Below, one piece after another: positions 46,714 through 55,388 of a stretch of 64,000 nucleotides of DNA. Made by a program: the position numbers and the translations under genes. The notes beneath the pieces are model-generated. The model searched no databases. It saw nothing but the letters and a program-made list of their open reading frames with translations, and was not told the DNA's origin. Within the stretch, counting starts at the first letter, position 1. Each line of letters begins with the position of its first letter. Origin of the DNA: Bacteroidota bacterium (GTDB lineage Bacteria > Bacteroidota > Ignavibacteria > UBA10030 > UBA8401); NCBI GenBank assembly GCA_008933835.1, contig WBUG01000003.1, positions 82,188 through 146,187 of the forward strand, given 5' to 3'.

Positions 46714-48039
46714 TTACTGCTTGTACATCCGCAGGATGTACGAGGCGATGGAGTCGGCTTCGGCCGGTTTCAGCCCCTGGTTCGGCATCGGCGGGAAGGC
46801 CGGGTTCACTTTCACCGGGTTCAGCACGAACGAGACCAGTTTCGCCTTGTCCTTCTCGTACTTCGGCAGCACCTCCTTGTACGCGGGTCCCACCTTCTTC
46901 TGGCCGAACTCGTGGCAGGCGGAGCATTTGGCGGTGAAGATCTCTTCGCCGGAGATGACCTTCAGGCTGATGCCGAGCTTCGCCAGCAGTTCCTCATGGT
47001 GCTTGTCGTACTTCCAGGCCAGCACCGCCGAATGCCGCTGGGTGGCGCGGGCGGTGAGGGCGGTCTCGCCGATGATGACCGAGAGGAAGACGAACATCAG
47101 CACGTAGAACGCCTGGCCGGCGTACCGGTCCGACCCCTCCTTCACCATCGCGTAAACGAAATGGCTCGTGAGGAAGAGGAAGAGGAGCGCGAAGAGGACC
47201 GCGCCGAAGTACGTACCGGAAAGTCCGGTCACCGGAGCGGTGAACACGGACGCGGTGAGGAGCACCGGCACCGCCAGCACGGCGACGAGCGCCGGACGCA
47301 GGACGGCGGAACGGATGTACGCGGCGTACGCCTCATCCACACCGGTACGCCCCCCTTCCCACCGGAACGTGAAGAAGAGCGTGCCGACCGCCGCGGTGAG
47401 GAGCGACAGGGCGGTGAAGAGGGCGAACTTGACGAGCACGTCGGGGGACCAGAAGAGCTGCACCACCGTGAAGACCGACTCCCACCGCTCCGTATGGGCG
47501 GCGAGCGAGGTGCCGGCGTAGAGGAAGAAGACCGCCAGGAAGAGGAAGAGGACCGAGTACTTGGCGGAAGCGCGTTTCTGTTCCGAGAGTTCCGTGCGGT
47601 ACGTGCGGATGTCGTCGGTCTCCTTCGTCACCCCCTCCAGCACCGCGCCGACGCGGAACGCCGCGTGGTAGGAGTAGGCGAACGCGCATCCCGCGACGAA
47701 GAGCAGCAGCCCCCACGTCAGCACGCTCACGCTGATGGAGGGTGTCCCCTGCAGCAGCTGCGCGTAGGCGAAGACGAGCGCCAGGTACGGCATCACGCCG
47801 AAGAGGAAGAGGATGCTCTTGTTCGGCAGCACGTGGTCCATCACCTCACCCGCGAACCGCTGCGCGAGCGGGTCGTTCGCCGTCCGGCCTTTCCGTCCGT
47901 GGTAGAGCGAGAACAGGAGCGCGCCGAAGAGGTACGCGGTGAACGGGAGCAGCAGCAGGTACACCATGTTCAGAACGAAGTGCAGCACCTCGATCTGCGC
48001 GGCGGACTGCGGCAGGGCCAGCTGTTTGAGGAGGTCCAT
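46714..48039 (-). CDS. Polytopic membrane protein with C-terminal cytochrome c domain
   Basis: A 441-residue protein of unfamiliar architecture. Residues 1-350 hold about eight or nine hydrophobic helices with no domain I recognise (e.g. VLNMVYLLLLPFTAYLFGALL, SILFLFGVMPYLALVFAYAQLL); a few histidines sit near helix ends. Residues about 362-441 are a class I cytochrome c: CSACH (Cys372, Cys375, His376) with a likely axial Met418 in PPMPNQGL. It is the last gene of the oxidase operon, 26 nt after subunit II, whose own C-terminus lacks a haem domain. It may be the electron donor to CuA or a bridging subunit; this is inference. Confidence 0.7.
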   Translation of the reverse strand: MDLLKQLALPQSAAQIEVLHFVLNMVYLLLLPFTAYLFGALLFSLYHGRKGRTANDPLAQRFAGEVMDHVLPNKSILFLFGVMPYLALVFAYAQLLQGTPSISVSVLTWGLLLFVAGCAFAYSYHAAFRVGAVLEGVTKETDDIRTYRTELSEQKRASAKYSVLFLFLAVFFLYAGTSLAAHTERWESVFTVVQLFWSPDVLVKFALFTALSLLTAAVGTLFFTFRWEGGRTGVDEAYAAYIRSAVLRPALVAVLAVPVLLTASVFTAPVTGLSGTYFGAVLFALLFLFLTSHFVYAMVKEGSDRYAGQAFYVLMFVFLSVIIGETALTARATQRHSAVLAWKYDKHHEELLAKLGISLKVISGEEIFTAKCSACHEFGQKKVGPAYKEVLPKYEKDKAKLVSFVLNPVKVNPAFPPMPNQGLKPAEADSIASYILRMYKQ

Positions 48040-48065
48040 GGTCGTGTCGGTCTAGATGATGATGG

Positions 48066-48710
48066 TCATTTCGCGGCGGCCAGCACGGCCGGAACGCCCG
48101 CCTTCGCGGAGGCGGACGAGAACCAGGCGTCGAAATCGGACTGGTCCATCACCTGCACCGCGGAGTACATGTACGAATGGTTGAGACCGCAGTACTCGGC
48201 GCAGGCGATGTCATAGCGCCCGACGCGGTCGGAGACGAACCAGGCGTCGTTCACCTTGTTCGGATAGACGTCCTTCTTCACGCGGAACGCCGGGATGAAG
48301 AAGGCGTGGTTCACGTCCTGCGAGCGCAGCAGCACCTTCACGGCGCGGCCGGCCGGGACGTAGAGCGTGTCGGTCTTCAGTCCGTTGGGGTACTCGAAGC
48401 CCCACTGCCACATGCGCGCGGTGACGTTCACCGGCAGGGCGTCCGCCGGCGCGGAACGCATCTCCTTGTAGCCGGTCCAGCCGAAGTAGAACATGCTCAT
48501 GAAGAGCGCCAGCGGGATGGCGGTCCACAGCACTTCGAGCGTGGTGTTCCCCTCGATGTTGACCGGCACCGGGTTCTTGGACCGCCGGTACTTCACCACG
48601 AAGTACACCATGGCGGCGGTGATGCCGACGAGCACGATGAGCGACAGCACCACGATGTACGTGAAGAGCGCGTCGACGCTGTTCGTGAAGCTGGATGACG
48701 AAGTGAACAT
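48066..48710 (-). CDS. coxB: Cytochrome c oxidase subunit II
   Basis: A 214-residue subunit II with two N-terminal helices (about 14-38 and 60-80) and a periplasmic cupredoxin domain. All CuA ligands are present: His135, Cys170, Glu172 (carbonyl), Cys174, His178 and Met181 in the motif CAEYCGLNHSYM. There is no fused cytochrome c domain, so by itself it is not a caa3-type subunit II. The gene is unusually last among the oxidase subunits (order I-III-IV-II). Confidence 0.95.
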   Translation of the reverse strand: MFTSSSSFTNSVDALFTYIVVLSLIVLVGITAAMVYFVVKYRRSKNPVPVNIEGNTTLEVLWTAIPLALFMSMFYFGWTGYKEMRSAPADALPVNVTARMWQWGFEYPNGLKTDTLYVPAGRAVKVLLRSQDVNHAFFIPAFRVKKDVYPNKVNDAWFVSDRVGRYDIACAEYCGLNHSYMYSAVQVMDQSDFDAWFSSASAKAGVPAVLAAAK

Positions 48711-48714
48711 TCAC

Positions 48715-49017
48715 TTACCTCGTAAAGGAATAGTCCCAGAACGTGAACGTGATGAAGATGGCGAAGGTGATGAACGCCACGGCGATGAAGGTCTTGAACA
48801 CCGCGTCCTCGTACCGCAGGTGCATGAAGTAGTTCAGGACGAACCACGATTTGGCGGAGGCGATGGCCAGCGCCAGGACGATGGTCCAGTTCCCCAGACC
48901 GATGCCGGCGGCGGTGACGGTGATGCCCGTGAAGGCGATCAGCGCCAGCCAGATGAAGACGTACTTGCCGTAGGGGACGACGTGTCCGTGTCCGTGTTCG
49001 TGCGTTTGCTCACTCAT
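48715..49017 (-). CDS. Cytochrome c oxidase subunit IV
   Basis: A 100-residue protein with three predicted transmembrane helices and a His-rich N-terminus (EQTHEHGHGHVVPYGKYVFIWLALI), matching the prokaryotic subunit IV (CtaF/CoxD) family with its central LVLNYFMHL-like segment. A structural subunit of the oxidase, between subunits III and II. Confidence 0.88.
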   Translation of the reverse strand: MSEQTHEHGHGHVVPYGKYVFIWLALIAFTGITVTAAGIGLGNWTIVLALAIASAKSWFVLNYFMHLRYEDAVFKTFIAVAFITFAIFITFTFWDYSFTR

Positions 49018-49036
49018 AAGGTCCTCGTGCGGTGCG

Positions 49037-49660
49037 TCAATGGATGAGATAGAAGAGCGGGAACAGGAAGATCCAGATCAGGTCCACCAGGTGCCAGTAC
49101 AGCGCCGAGTTCTCCAGGCGCACGTAGGACGTCGGGGTCACCTTCCCCTGCCCGATCTGGCGCAGGATGAAGAGGAAGAAGACGACGCCGATGATGACGT
49201 GCAGCGCGTGCAGGCCGGTCATCACATAGTAGAGGCCGAAGTAGAGGATCTCCCCTTCCGGCTTCGCCAGCAGGTCCGGCGAGCCGGGGTAGATGCCGTG
49301 GTGGATCTTGGCGCTCCATTCGAAGTACTTGTTCAGCATGAACGCGCCGGCGAAGAGCACCGTCACCCAGAGGAGCCCTTTCGCGAACCGGACGTTCCCC
49401 TTCTGGATGGCCGTGACGGCCATCGCCGCCGTCATGCTGCTGGTGAGCAGGATGACGGTGTTGAGGAGGCCGACGACGGTGTTGAGCTCCTGCGCCGCCA
49501 GATGGAACTCCTGCTGGTGGACGAACCGGTAGACGGCGTAGACGATGAACAGCCCACCGAACAGGATCAGTTCGGTGAACAGGAAGAGCCACATCCCCAT
49601 GCGGGAGCCGTAATCGTCCCGGTGGACATGGTGCACCGCGGTGTGCGCTGAGGAACTCAC
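49037..49660 (-). CDS. coxC: Cytochrome c oxidase subunit III
   Basis: A 207-residue subunit III with five predicted helices. Conserved segments: MGMWLFLFTELILFGGLF with the buried Glu, and GLHALHVIIGVVFFLF. The start is GTG at 49660, immediately after the TAA of subunit I with no spacer. This short form is common where the oxidase is of the caa3/A2 group. Confidence 0.93.
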   Translation of the reverse strand: MSSSAHTAVHHVHRDDYGSRMGMWLFLFTELILFGGLFIVYAVYRFVHQQEFHLAAQELNTVVGLLNTVILLTSSMTAAMAVTAIQKGNVRFAKGLLWVTVLFAGAFMLNKYFEWSAKIHHGIYPGSPDLLAKPEGEILYFGLYYVMTGLHALHVIIGVVFFLFILRQIGQGKVTPTSYVRLENSALYWHLVDLIWIFLFPLFYLIH

Positions 49661-51316
49661 TTACTTTCCCTCCTTTGCTGCGGATTCATAGCGTGAATAG
49701 TCGTACGGTCCCGTCGTGACGGTGGGGACCTCGCGGAAGTTCTCGACGATGGGGGGCGTCTGCGTCGTCCACTCCAGCGTCACGCCTCCCCACGGGTTCA
49801 TCGGCGCCTTCGGTCCGCTGCGCATCCCGCGCCAGAGGTTCCAGAACATCACGATGAGGCCGAAGATGAGGATCCATGAACCGACGGTGGAGACCATGTG
49901 GTACGGCTGGAACTCGGGCAGGTAATCGTAGTAGCGGCGCGGCATGCCGAGGTAGCCCGAGATGAACAGCGGGAAGTACAGCAGGTTGTAGCCGACCGTG
50001 ACGACGGCCCACGCGGCCGTGGCGACCTTGAGGTTGTACATCCGGCCGAACATCTTCGGGAACCAGTAGTGCATCGCGGCGAAGATGCCGAACCCGGTGC
50101 CGCCGAACATCACGTAGTGGAAGTGCGCCACCACGAACGAGGTGTCCTGCAGGTGGATGTTCGTCGAGAGCGCGCCGAGCATCAGTCCGGTGAATCCGCC
50201 GATGGAGAACTGGAAGATGAACGAGAGCACGTAGAGCAGCGGCGGGTCCGCCTGGATGGAGCCCTTGTACAGCGTCGAGACCCAGTTGAACACTTTGATG
50301 GCGCTCGGGATGGAGACGAAGAAGGTGAGGAACGAGAAGACGAACATCGCCGTGTCGCTCATACCGGCGGTGAACATGTGGTGCGCCCACACCAGCGAGC
50401 CGAAGAGCGCGATGGCGAGGCTGGAGAAGGCGATGAACTTGTAGCCGAAGATGGTCCGCCGCGCGAAGACCGGGATCACCTCCGACACGAGCCCCATGGC
50501 GGGCAGGATCATGATGTACACCGCCGGGTGCGAGTAGATCCAGAACAGGTGCTGGTAGAGCACCGGGTCGCCGCCGAGGGACGGGTCGAAGATGCCGACG
50601 CCGAGCGCCCGCTCGATCATCACCAGCGCCAGCGTGATGCCGATGATGGGGGTCGCGAGCACCTGCACCCACGCCGTGGCGTAGAGGGACCAGACGAACA
50701 GCGGCATCCGGAAGAAGGTCATCCCCGGCGCCCGCATCCGGTGGATGGTGGTGATGAAGTTGATGCCGGTGAGGATGGACGAGAAGCCGAGCACGAACGC
50801 CGCCAGGAGCGCCGGCACCACGTTGGTGGTGGTGCGCAGGGAGTACGGCACGTAGAACATCCAGCCGGTGTCCGCGGAACCGCCGGGCATCAGCCACGCC
50901 GAGACGGCGATGAGCCCGCCGATGATGAAGAGGTACCACGAGAGCAGGTTCAGCCGCGGGAAGATGACGTCCTTCGCCCCGAGCATGATCGGCAGGAAGA
51001 AGTTCCCGAACACCGCCGGAAGGCCGGGGATGATGAACAGGAAGATCATGATGATGCCGTGCAGGGTGAAGAACTGGTTGTACGTCTGCGCGTCGATCAC
51101 CGTCTTCCCCGGCGTCAGCAGTTCCAGACGGATCATGAACCCGAACCCGACCGCCACCGCGAAGAACGCCAGCATCGTGTACAGGTAGAGGAGACCGATC
51201 CTCTTGTGGTCCACGCTCAGCAGCCACCCCAGGATCCCCTTGTGACTGTTGGTGGTCACCTCAAGATAGTTCGGCTCGGCCCGGTCAGCCGGCATTGCAA
51301 CGTTCGCCATAGGCAT
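49661..51316 (-). CDS. coxA: Cytochrome c oxidase subunit I (haem-copper oxidase, type A2)
   Basis: A 551-residue catalytic subunit with 12 core helices. The CuB region reads YSHPAVY with His263 and the cross-linking Tyr267; Ala replaces the Glu of the type A1 D-channel and Tyr261-Ser262 supply the YS motif that defines type A2 (as in Thermus and Rhodothermus caa3). WAHHMF gives two CuB histidines and VAHFHYVM the haem ligands. It reduces oxygen to water while pumping protons. It lies 5 nt after sco. Confidence 0.97.
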   Translation of the reverse strand: MPMANVAMPADRAEPNYLEVTTNSHKGILGWLLSVDHKRIGLLYLYTMLAFFAVAVGFGFMIRLELLTPGKTVIDAQTYNQFFTLHGIIMIFLFIIPGLPAVFGNFFLPIMLGAKDVIFPRLNLLSWYLFIIGGLIAVSAWLMPGGSADTGWMFYVPYSLRTTTNVVPALLAAFVLGFSSILTGINFITTIHRMRAPGMTFFRMPLFVWSLYATAWVQVLATPIIGITLALVMIERALGVGIFDPSLGGDPVLYQHLFWIYSHPAVYIMILPAMGLVSEVIPVFARRTIFGYKFIAFSSLAIALFGSLVWAHHMFTAGMSDTAMFVFSFLTFFVSIPSAIKVFNWVSTLYKGSIQADPPLLYVLSFIFQFSIGGFTGLMLGALSTNIHLQDTSFVVAHFHYVMFGGTGFGIFAAMHYWFPKMFGRMYNLKVATAAWAVVTVGYNLLYFPLFISGYLGMPRRYYDYLPEFQPYHMVSTVGSWILIFGLIVMFWNLWRGMRSGPKAPMNPWGGVTLEWTTQTPPIVENFREVPTVTTGPYDYSRYESAAKEGK

Positions 51317-51321
51317 TCACC

Positions 51322-52098
51322 TCAGGATTGGACTTTTTTGGGTTTGACCGTGATGTAGATGACGAACACGGCGGCGAAGAGCAGGATCACCGCTCCGGCC
51401 ACGCGCGTCACGTTGAACACGTAGTTCCGTCCGTCCGGATTGTACGTGTAACAGTAGCTCAGGATCTTCGTGATGGTCGGTCCCGTGCGCCCCTCGGCCG
51501 CTTCGGTCACCGCCATCTTCACGTCGAACGGCAGGTACTTCGTGCCGTACAGGTACCGGGCGATCTTCCCCTCCGGACTCACCGCGATGACGGTGCCGGC
51601 ATGGATGAAGTCGTTCCCCTCCTTCTTGAACATGAACCCCGCCGCGTCCGTCAGCGTGCGGATGCTCGCGCTGTCCCCCGTCATCCACCGCCACGCCCCG
51701 TCCGGCACCGGCCGGTTCAGCAGGTTGAAGTAGCTCTCCTGCTTCGCCTTCGCCAGTTCCGGCTTCTCGCGTTCATCGAAGCTCACCGTCAGGATCTGAT
51801 AATCCTTCCCGATCTCCAGGTCCATGAAGTTCACGATGGTCGTGAGCTCCGTCAGGATGGGACTGCAGATGCCGGGACAGCGGTAATAGACGAAGTTGAG
51901 GATGGTCGGCTTCGTCACCACCTCGCGCAGCGTCCGGCGGTACCCCTTCTCGTCGTAGAAGACGAGGTCCATCGGCAGCGTCTGCCCCACCTTCTCGTCG
52001 ATCCCCACCTCCACCGCCGGCTTCACCGTGTCCGCCGGGTTCGCCCGCAGCGCCATCGTGCAGAGCGCCAGGAGCGGTATCAATGTCCGTTTCATCAT
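51322..52098 (-). CDS. SCO1/SenC-family copper chaperone
   Basis: A 258-residue thioredoxin-fold protein that loads CuA of subunit II. Copper ligands are Cys74 and Cys78 (RCPGICS) and His166 (FIHAG). An N-terminal signal sequence is present, and an unusual C-terminal transmembrane helix (about 228-250) would anchor it. ATGATG at the start makes 52098 or 52095 possible; GGAGGGAG lies upstream. Position directly before the oxidase subunits fits the role. Confidence 0.93.
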   Translation of the reverse strand: MMKRTLIPLLALCTMALRANPADTVKPAVEVGIDEKVGQTLPMDLVFYDEKGYRRTLREVVTKPTILNFVYYRCPGICSPILTELTTIVNFMDLEIGKDYQILTVSFDEREKPELAKAKQESYFNLLNRPVPDGAWRWMTGDSASIRTLTDAAGFMFKKEGNDFIHAGTVIAVSPEGKIARYLYGTKYLPFDVKMAVTEAAEGRTGPTITKILSYCYTYNPDGRNYVFNVTRVAGAVILLFAAVFVIYITVKPKKVQS

Positions 52099-52126
52099 GC
52101 CGTCACTCCCTCCTTCGCCGGAGCGC

Positions 52127-53050
52127 TCATCCCTTCTTCGCGAACCCGCTGAGGTACGAATAGAGCGCGCTCCACTCCTCCGCCGTCAGCCGCGCCGCCT
52201 TCGCCTTGAAGCCGAGCGTCGCCGGGTCCGCCGACACCATCCGGGCGAACGTCTCCGCGGAACCTCCGCCGAGCGTCATCGCCACCGCGGCGACCTTCGC
52301 CGGGTCCGCCGTCACCTCCGCCGCCAGCCTGGCCGCCCCTTCTCCTCCGCGCGCGATCGTCTTCGCCGCCGCGGCCACCGCCGCGGACCGCGCCGCATGT
52401 TCCGCCGCCACCTTCTCCATCGCCACGGCGATCGGGATCTGCGCCGGAAGCTGGGAACCCTTCGAGAGGTTGTACACCGTTTCAAGTTCCATCAGTTCGC
52501 TGAGACTGTCCACCGGATAGTCCGCCGCGAAGGTCCGGAGATAATGGATCATCGCGAAGCGGTCCTCCGCCGGCGTATAGTTGAAGGCCGGCATGCCGCT
52601 CGGCAGGATCCCCTCCTGCAGCGTCTTGTAGATGACCGAGATCTTCCGGCCGTTCTTCCATCCCTCGGCGGAATGGAAGTTGCGCGGTTTCACCGTCATC
52701 GCCGCGGCGCTCAGGCCGTCCCCCATGCCGTTGTCGCCGTGGCACGAGGCGCAGTTCGCCTTGTAGAGGTTCGCCCCTTTCGCCACCAGTTCCTTCGTCG
52801 GCTTCGCGACCGCGGCCACGTCCACCGGAGGGATGAGCGCGCCGCGCTGCATCGGCACCTCGAGCACGAACTGCGCCGAATCGGGCAGCACCGCCGGAGG
52901 CGTGCTGTTGCGCGAGATGGTGTTGAGGTTCCACAGGTAGTACGCCCCCGTCAGTCCTCCGAGGAGCAGGAAGACGATGTAGGAGAGTCCGAAGAACCGG
53001 ACCGGCTGCTTCAGCAGCGCCTGGAAATCGATCTCGTCGTTGTTGTGCAT
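52127..53050 (-). CDS. Membrane-anchored monohaem cytochrome c with Ala-rich C-terminal extension
   Basis: A 307-residue protein: one N-terminal transmembrane helix (about 21-41), then a class I cytochrome c (about 85-180) with CASCH (Cys100, Cys103, His104) and a likely Met ligand in LPSGMPAF. After it come an Ala-rich helix set and a C-terminal 75-residue extension that ends in LTAEEWSALYSYLSGFAKKG. It lies between actF and sco, in addition to the cytochrome domain fused to ActD. It may be the mobile or tethered carrier between complex III and the oxidase. Confidence 0.82.
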   Translation of the reverse strand: MHNNDEIDFQALLKQPVRFFGLSYIVFLLLGGLTGAYYLWNLNTISRNSTPPAVLPDSAQFVLEVPMQRGALIPPVDVAAVAKPTKELVAKGANLYKANCASCHGDNGMGDGLSAAAMTVKPRNFHSAEGWKNGRKISVIYKTLQEGILPSGMPAFNYTPAEDRFAMIHYLRTFAADYPVDSLSELMELETVYNLSKGSQLPAQIPIAVAMEKVAAEHAARSAAVAAAAKTIARGGEGAARLAAEVTADPAKVAAVAMTLGGGSAETFARMVSADPATLGFKAKAARLTAEEWSALYSYLSGFAKKG

Positions 53051-53064
53051 GGTCTCGTCTCTGC

Positions 53065-54249
53065 TTACAGGGTGAAGTCGATGCCGCGCTGCAGTTTGGG
53101 GTCCCCCACCGGCACGCTGTTGTACCGTTTCATCTGCACCGCCAGACCGGCGATGACGATGCCCACGGCGAGCAGCGGGAAGGCGAGCTCATGGTAGCCG
53201 AACACCGGCGTCTTCGAGTAGGTCGGCATCGCCAGCCAGTACAGGTCCAGGAAGTGCACCGCCACGAGCAGCGCCGCGGAGCGCTTCAGGTTGCCGGTGT
53301 TCATCTTGGAGGGACGCGACACGAGCATGAAGTACGGCAGCCAGAAGTGGAGCACCACCAGCGCGATGGAGACCCATTCCCAGCCGTTCTGCCAGCGGGC
53401 GATGAACCAGAAGTTCTCCTCCGGCAGGTTCGCGTACCAGATGAGCATGAACTGCGAGAAGGCGATGTACGCCCAGAACGACAGCAGGCCGAACAGCAGC
53501 GCGCCGAAGCTGTAGTAGTGGTCCTCGCGGACGCCGGCGAAGAAGTACCCCCGTTCGCTCAGCGACACCATCGCGTAGGTGACCACCGCCAGTGCGGTGA
53601 TGGCCGTGCCGGTGAAGTAGTAGATGCCGAAGATGGTCGAGAACCAGTGCGGCTCGAGGCTCATCAGCCAGTCCATCGAGAAGACCGAGACGGTGACGGC
53701 GAAAAGCGGGATGAACGCCGCGGCGAGCTTGATGTTCGTCGTCGTGTGCCTCTGGTCCCGGTCCGCGTCCTGCTTCATCGAGTTGCGCCGGAAGAGCCAC
53801 GCGAAGAGGCTCCACAGACCGAGCACCACCGCGAAGCGGACGATGAAGAAGGTCTCGTTCAGGTACGGCGCCTTCGCCTGCAGGATGGGGTCCGCCGCCA
53901 CCGCGTCCGCGTGGGACCAGTGGAAGAGCGTGTGCAGCTGCGGGATGAGCGGGAGGCCGAACAGCAGCGTCACGGGGAGCAGTCCGGCGAGGAACTCGCT
54001 CAGCCGGCGGAACGGCGTGCTCCACACCGCCCCGGCGATGTACTCCAGCGCCACGAAGAAGAGCCCGCCGACGGAGACGCTCGCCAGGAAGGTGAAGCCG
54101 ATGAGGTGGTTGAACGCCGCACGGTGTCCGTCCGTGAGGTACGAGAGGACCGCCAGCGCCGCGCCGAGCGCGGTCAGGATCCATCCCGTCCGGACGGCGC
54201 CCGCCGGGAGTTCATTGTTCGGGACGAGGGTCGTGTCGTGATGGTTCAT
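53065..54249 (-). CDS. actF: Alternative complex III subunit ActF
   Basis: A 394-residue membrane protein with ten predicted helices, of the ActF (NrfD-like but quinone-site-less) family: GWILTALGAALAVLSYL, FNHLIGFTFLASVSVGGLFFVALEYI, VFSMDWLMSLEPHWFSTIFG and LRWQNGWEWV-like ARWQNGWEWVSIAL. Overlaps the actD-actE fusion by an ATGA junction. It pairs with ActC in the membrane part of the quinol oxidoreductase. Confidence 0.9.
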   Translation of the reverse strand: MNHHDTTLVPNNELPAGAVRTGWILTALGAALAVLSYLTDGHRAAFNHLIGFTFLASVSVGGLFFVALEYIAGAVWSTPFRRLSEFLAGLLPVTLLFGLPLIPQLHTLFHWSHADAVAADPILQAKAPYLNETFFIVRFAVVLGLWSLFAWLFRRNSMKQDADRDQRHTTTNIKLAAAFIPLFAVTVSVFSMDWLMSLEPHWFSTIFGIYYFTGTAITALAVVTYAMVSLSERGYFFAGVREDHYYSFGALLFGLLSFWAYIAFSQFMLIWYANLPEENFWFIARWQNGWEWVSIALVVLHFWLPYFMLVSRPSKMNTGNLKRSAALLVAVHFLDLYWLAMPTYSKTPVFGYHELAFPLLAVGIVIAGLAVQMKRYNSVPVGDPKLQRGIDFTL

Positions 54250-55388
54250 TGGAGGTCAGACTCCTGTGCGTTGAGCGCACGCTGGAGCGTCCGGACGTAG
54301 TGGACGACCGCCCACCGGTCCTCGCGCGATATCTGATACTGGTACGACGGCATCACGTTCTGCCCCACCGTCATGACATGGAAGAGCGCGCCGTCGGGCC
54401 ACTGACGCACCTTGTCCGAATGGAGCGTCGGCGGGTTCGGGAACTGTCCGTTCATCCGGCTGTCCCCCCGCCCGGCGTTGCCGTGACAGGGACTGCAGTA
54501 CGTGAGGTACTTCTGCTTTCCGCGCGAGAGCACCGTCGCGGTCGGGACGAGCGGATTGACCATCAGCGCGCCGACCGAATCGGCCCGGTCGGTGATGGTG
54601 TACGGATACAGCGTGAACCCTCGCGCCACGGTGCCGGAGACCGGCAGACGCATGCCGAACCCGTCCGCGTAGAACGTGCTCACGGTCTGCGGCTTCGCCT
54701 TCGGCTGCATCATCATCCAGTCGAACGGCGGCATGAACATCAGCTTGTTCCAGGTGACGTAACCGCCCCCCGCCGAGACGAGCGCCACGCCCGCCAGCAG
54801 CAGGAGGAAGCGCGGCTCGAAGAGCCGGGGACGGAAGGTGCGGAACTCCTCGCTGAACTCGACCGGCGAGACCTCGCCGCCGAGACGCTTCAGCAGGTCG
54901 CGCACCTCCTTCTCGTCGAACTTCGGGTCGTCCGCCCGCACCGCGACGCCGTACGCGTCGGACGACACCGCCTTCATGTACGGCGTGTCGTGCAGCGGAT
55001 GGCTGATGTTGGGGAACTTGAAGAAGAAGGCGATCATCGCGCCGACGGTGAGGAGCACCGCCAGCAGCACCGCGATCTCGTACGTGACCGGCACGAAGGC
55101 GGGCCAGGACCAGTACGGCTTGCCGCCGATCACCTGCGGATAGTCCACCGCGGCCACCCAGGAGGCGAACGAGATCATCCCGACCGCCCCCATGATGCCG
55201 GCGGCGAGCGTCACGAAGCCGAGCTTCGTCTCGGGAAGTCCCATCGCCTTGTCCATCCCGTGCACGGGATAGGGCGTGTGGACGTCGTAGCGGGTGTACC
55301 CGGCCTCCTTCACCCCCTTCGCGGCGGCGATGATCTGGTCCGGTGTGCGGAAGAGCGCCGTGACGGCGTACAGGTTCGTGTCAGCCAT
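54246..55388 (-). CDS. Fused ActD-ActE subunit of alternative complex III
   Basis: A 380-residue fusion. Residues 1-175 are ActD (DUF3341): [39 protein letters not shown], two helices (about 55-80 and 100-125), and a cytosolic tail with [25 protein letters not shown] third helix (about 192-212) leads into residues 215-380, an ActE-type monohaem cytochrome c with CSPCH (Cys298, Cys301, His302) and Met ligand in VMPSYQYQI. Most characterised act clusters have actD and actE as separate genes. The reading frame is continuous with no start signal at the junction. It overlaps actC by 8 nt. Confidence 0.88.
   Translation of the reverse strand: MADTNLYAVTALFRTPDQIIAAAKGVKEAGYTRYDVHTPYPVHGMDKAMGLPETKLGFVTLAAGIMGAVGMISFASWVAAVDYPQVIGGKPYWSWPAFVPVTYEIAVLLAVLLTVGAMIAFFFKFPNISHPLHDTPYMKAVSSDAYGVAVRADDPKFDEKEVRDLLKRLGGEVSPVEFSEEFRTFRPRLFEPRFLLLLAGVALVSAGGGYVTWNKLMFMPPFDWMMMQPKAKPQTVSTFYADGFGMRLPVSGTVARGFTLYPYTITDRADSVGALMVNPLVPTATVLSRGKQKYLTYCSPCHGNAGRGDSRMNGQFPNPPTLHSDKVRQWPDGALFHVMTVGQNVMPSYQYQISREDRWAVVHYVRTLQRALNAQESDLQ

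Noticed and set aside
49686..51227. 513-codon alternative frame on the same strand as oxidase subunit I
   Set aside because: Out-of-frame reading of coxA, rich in Arg and His; no coding signature.
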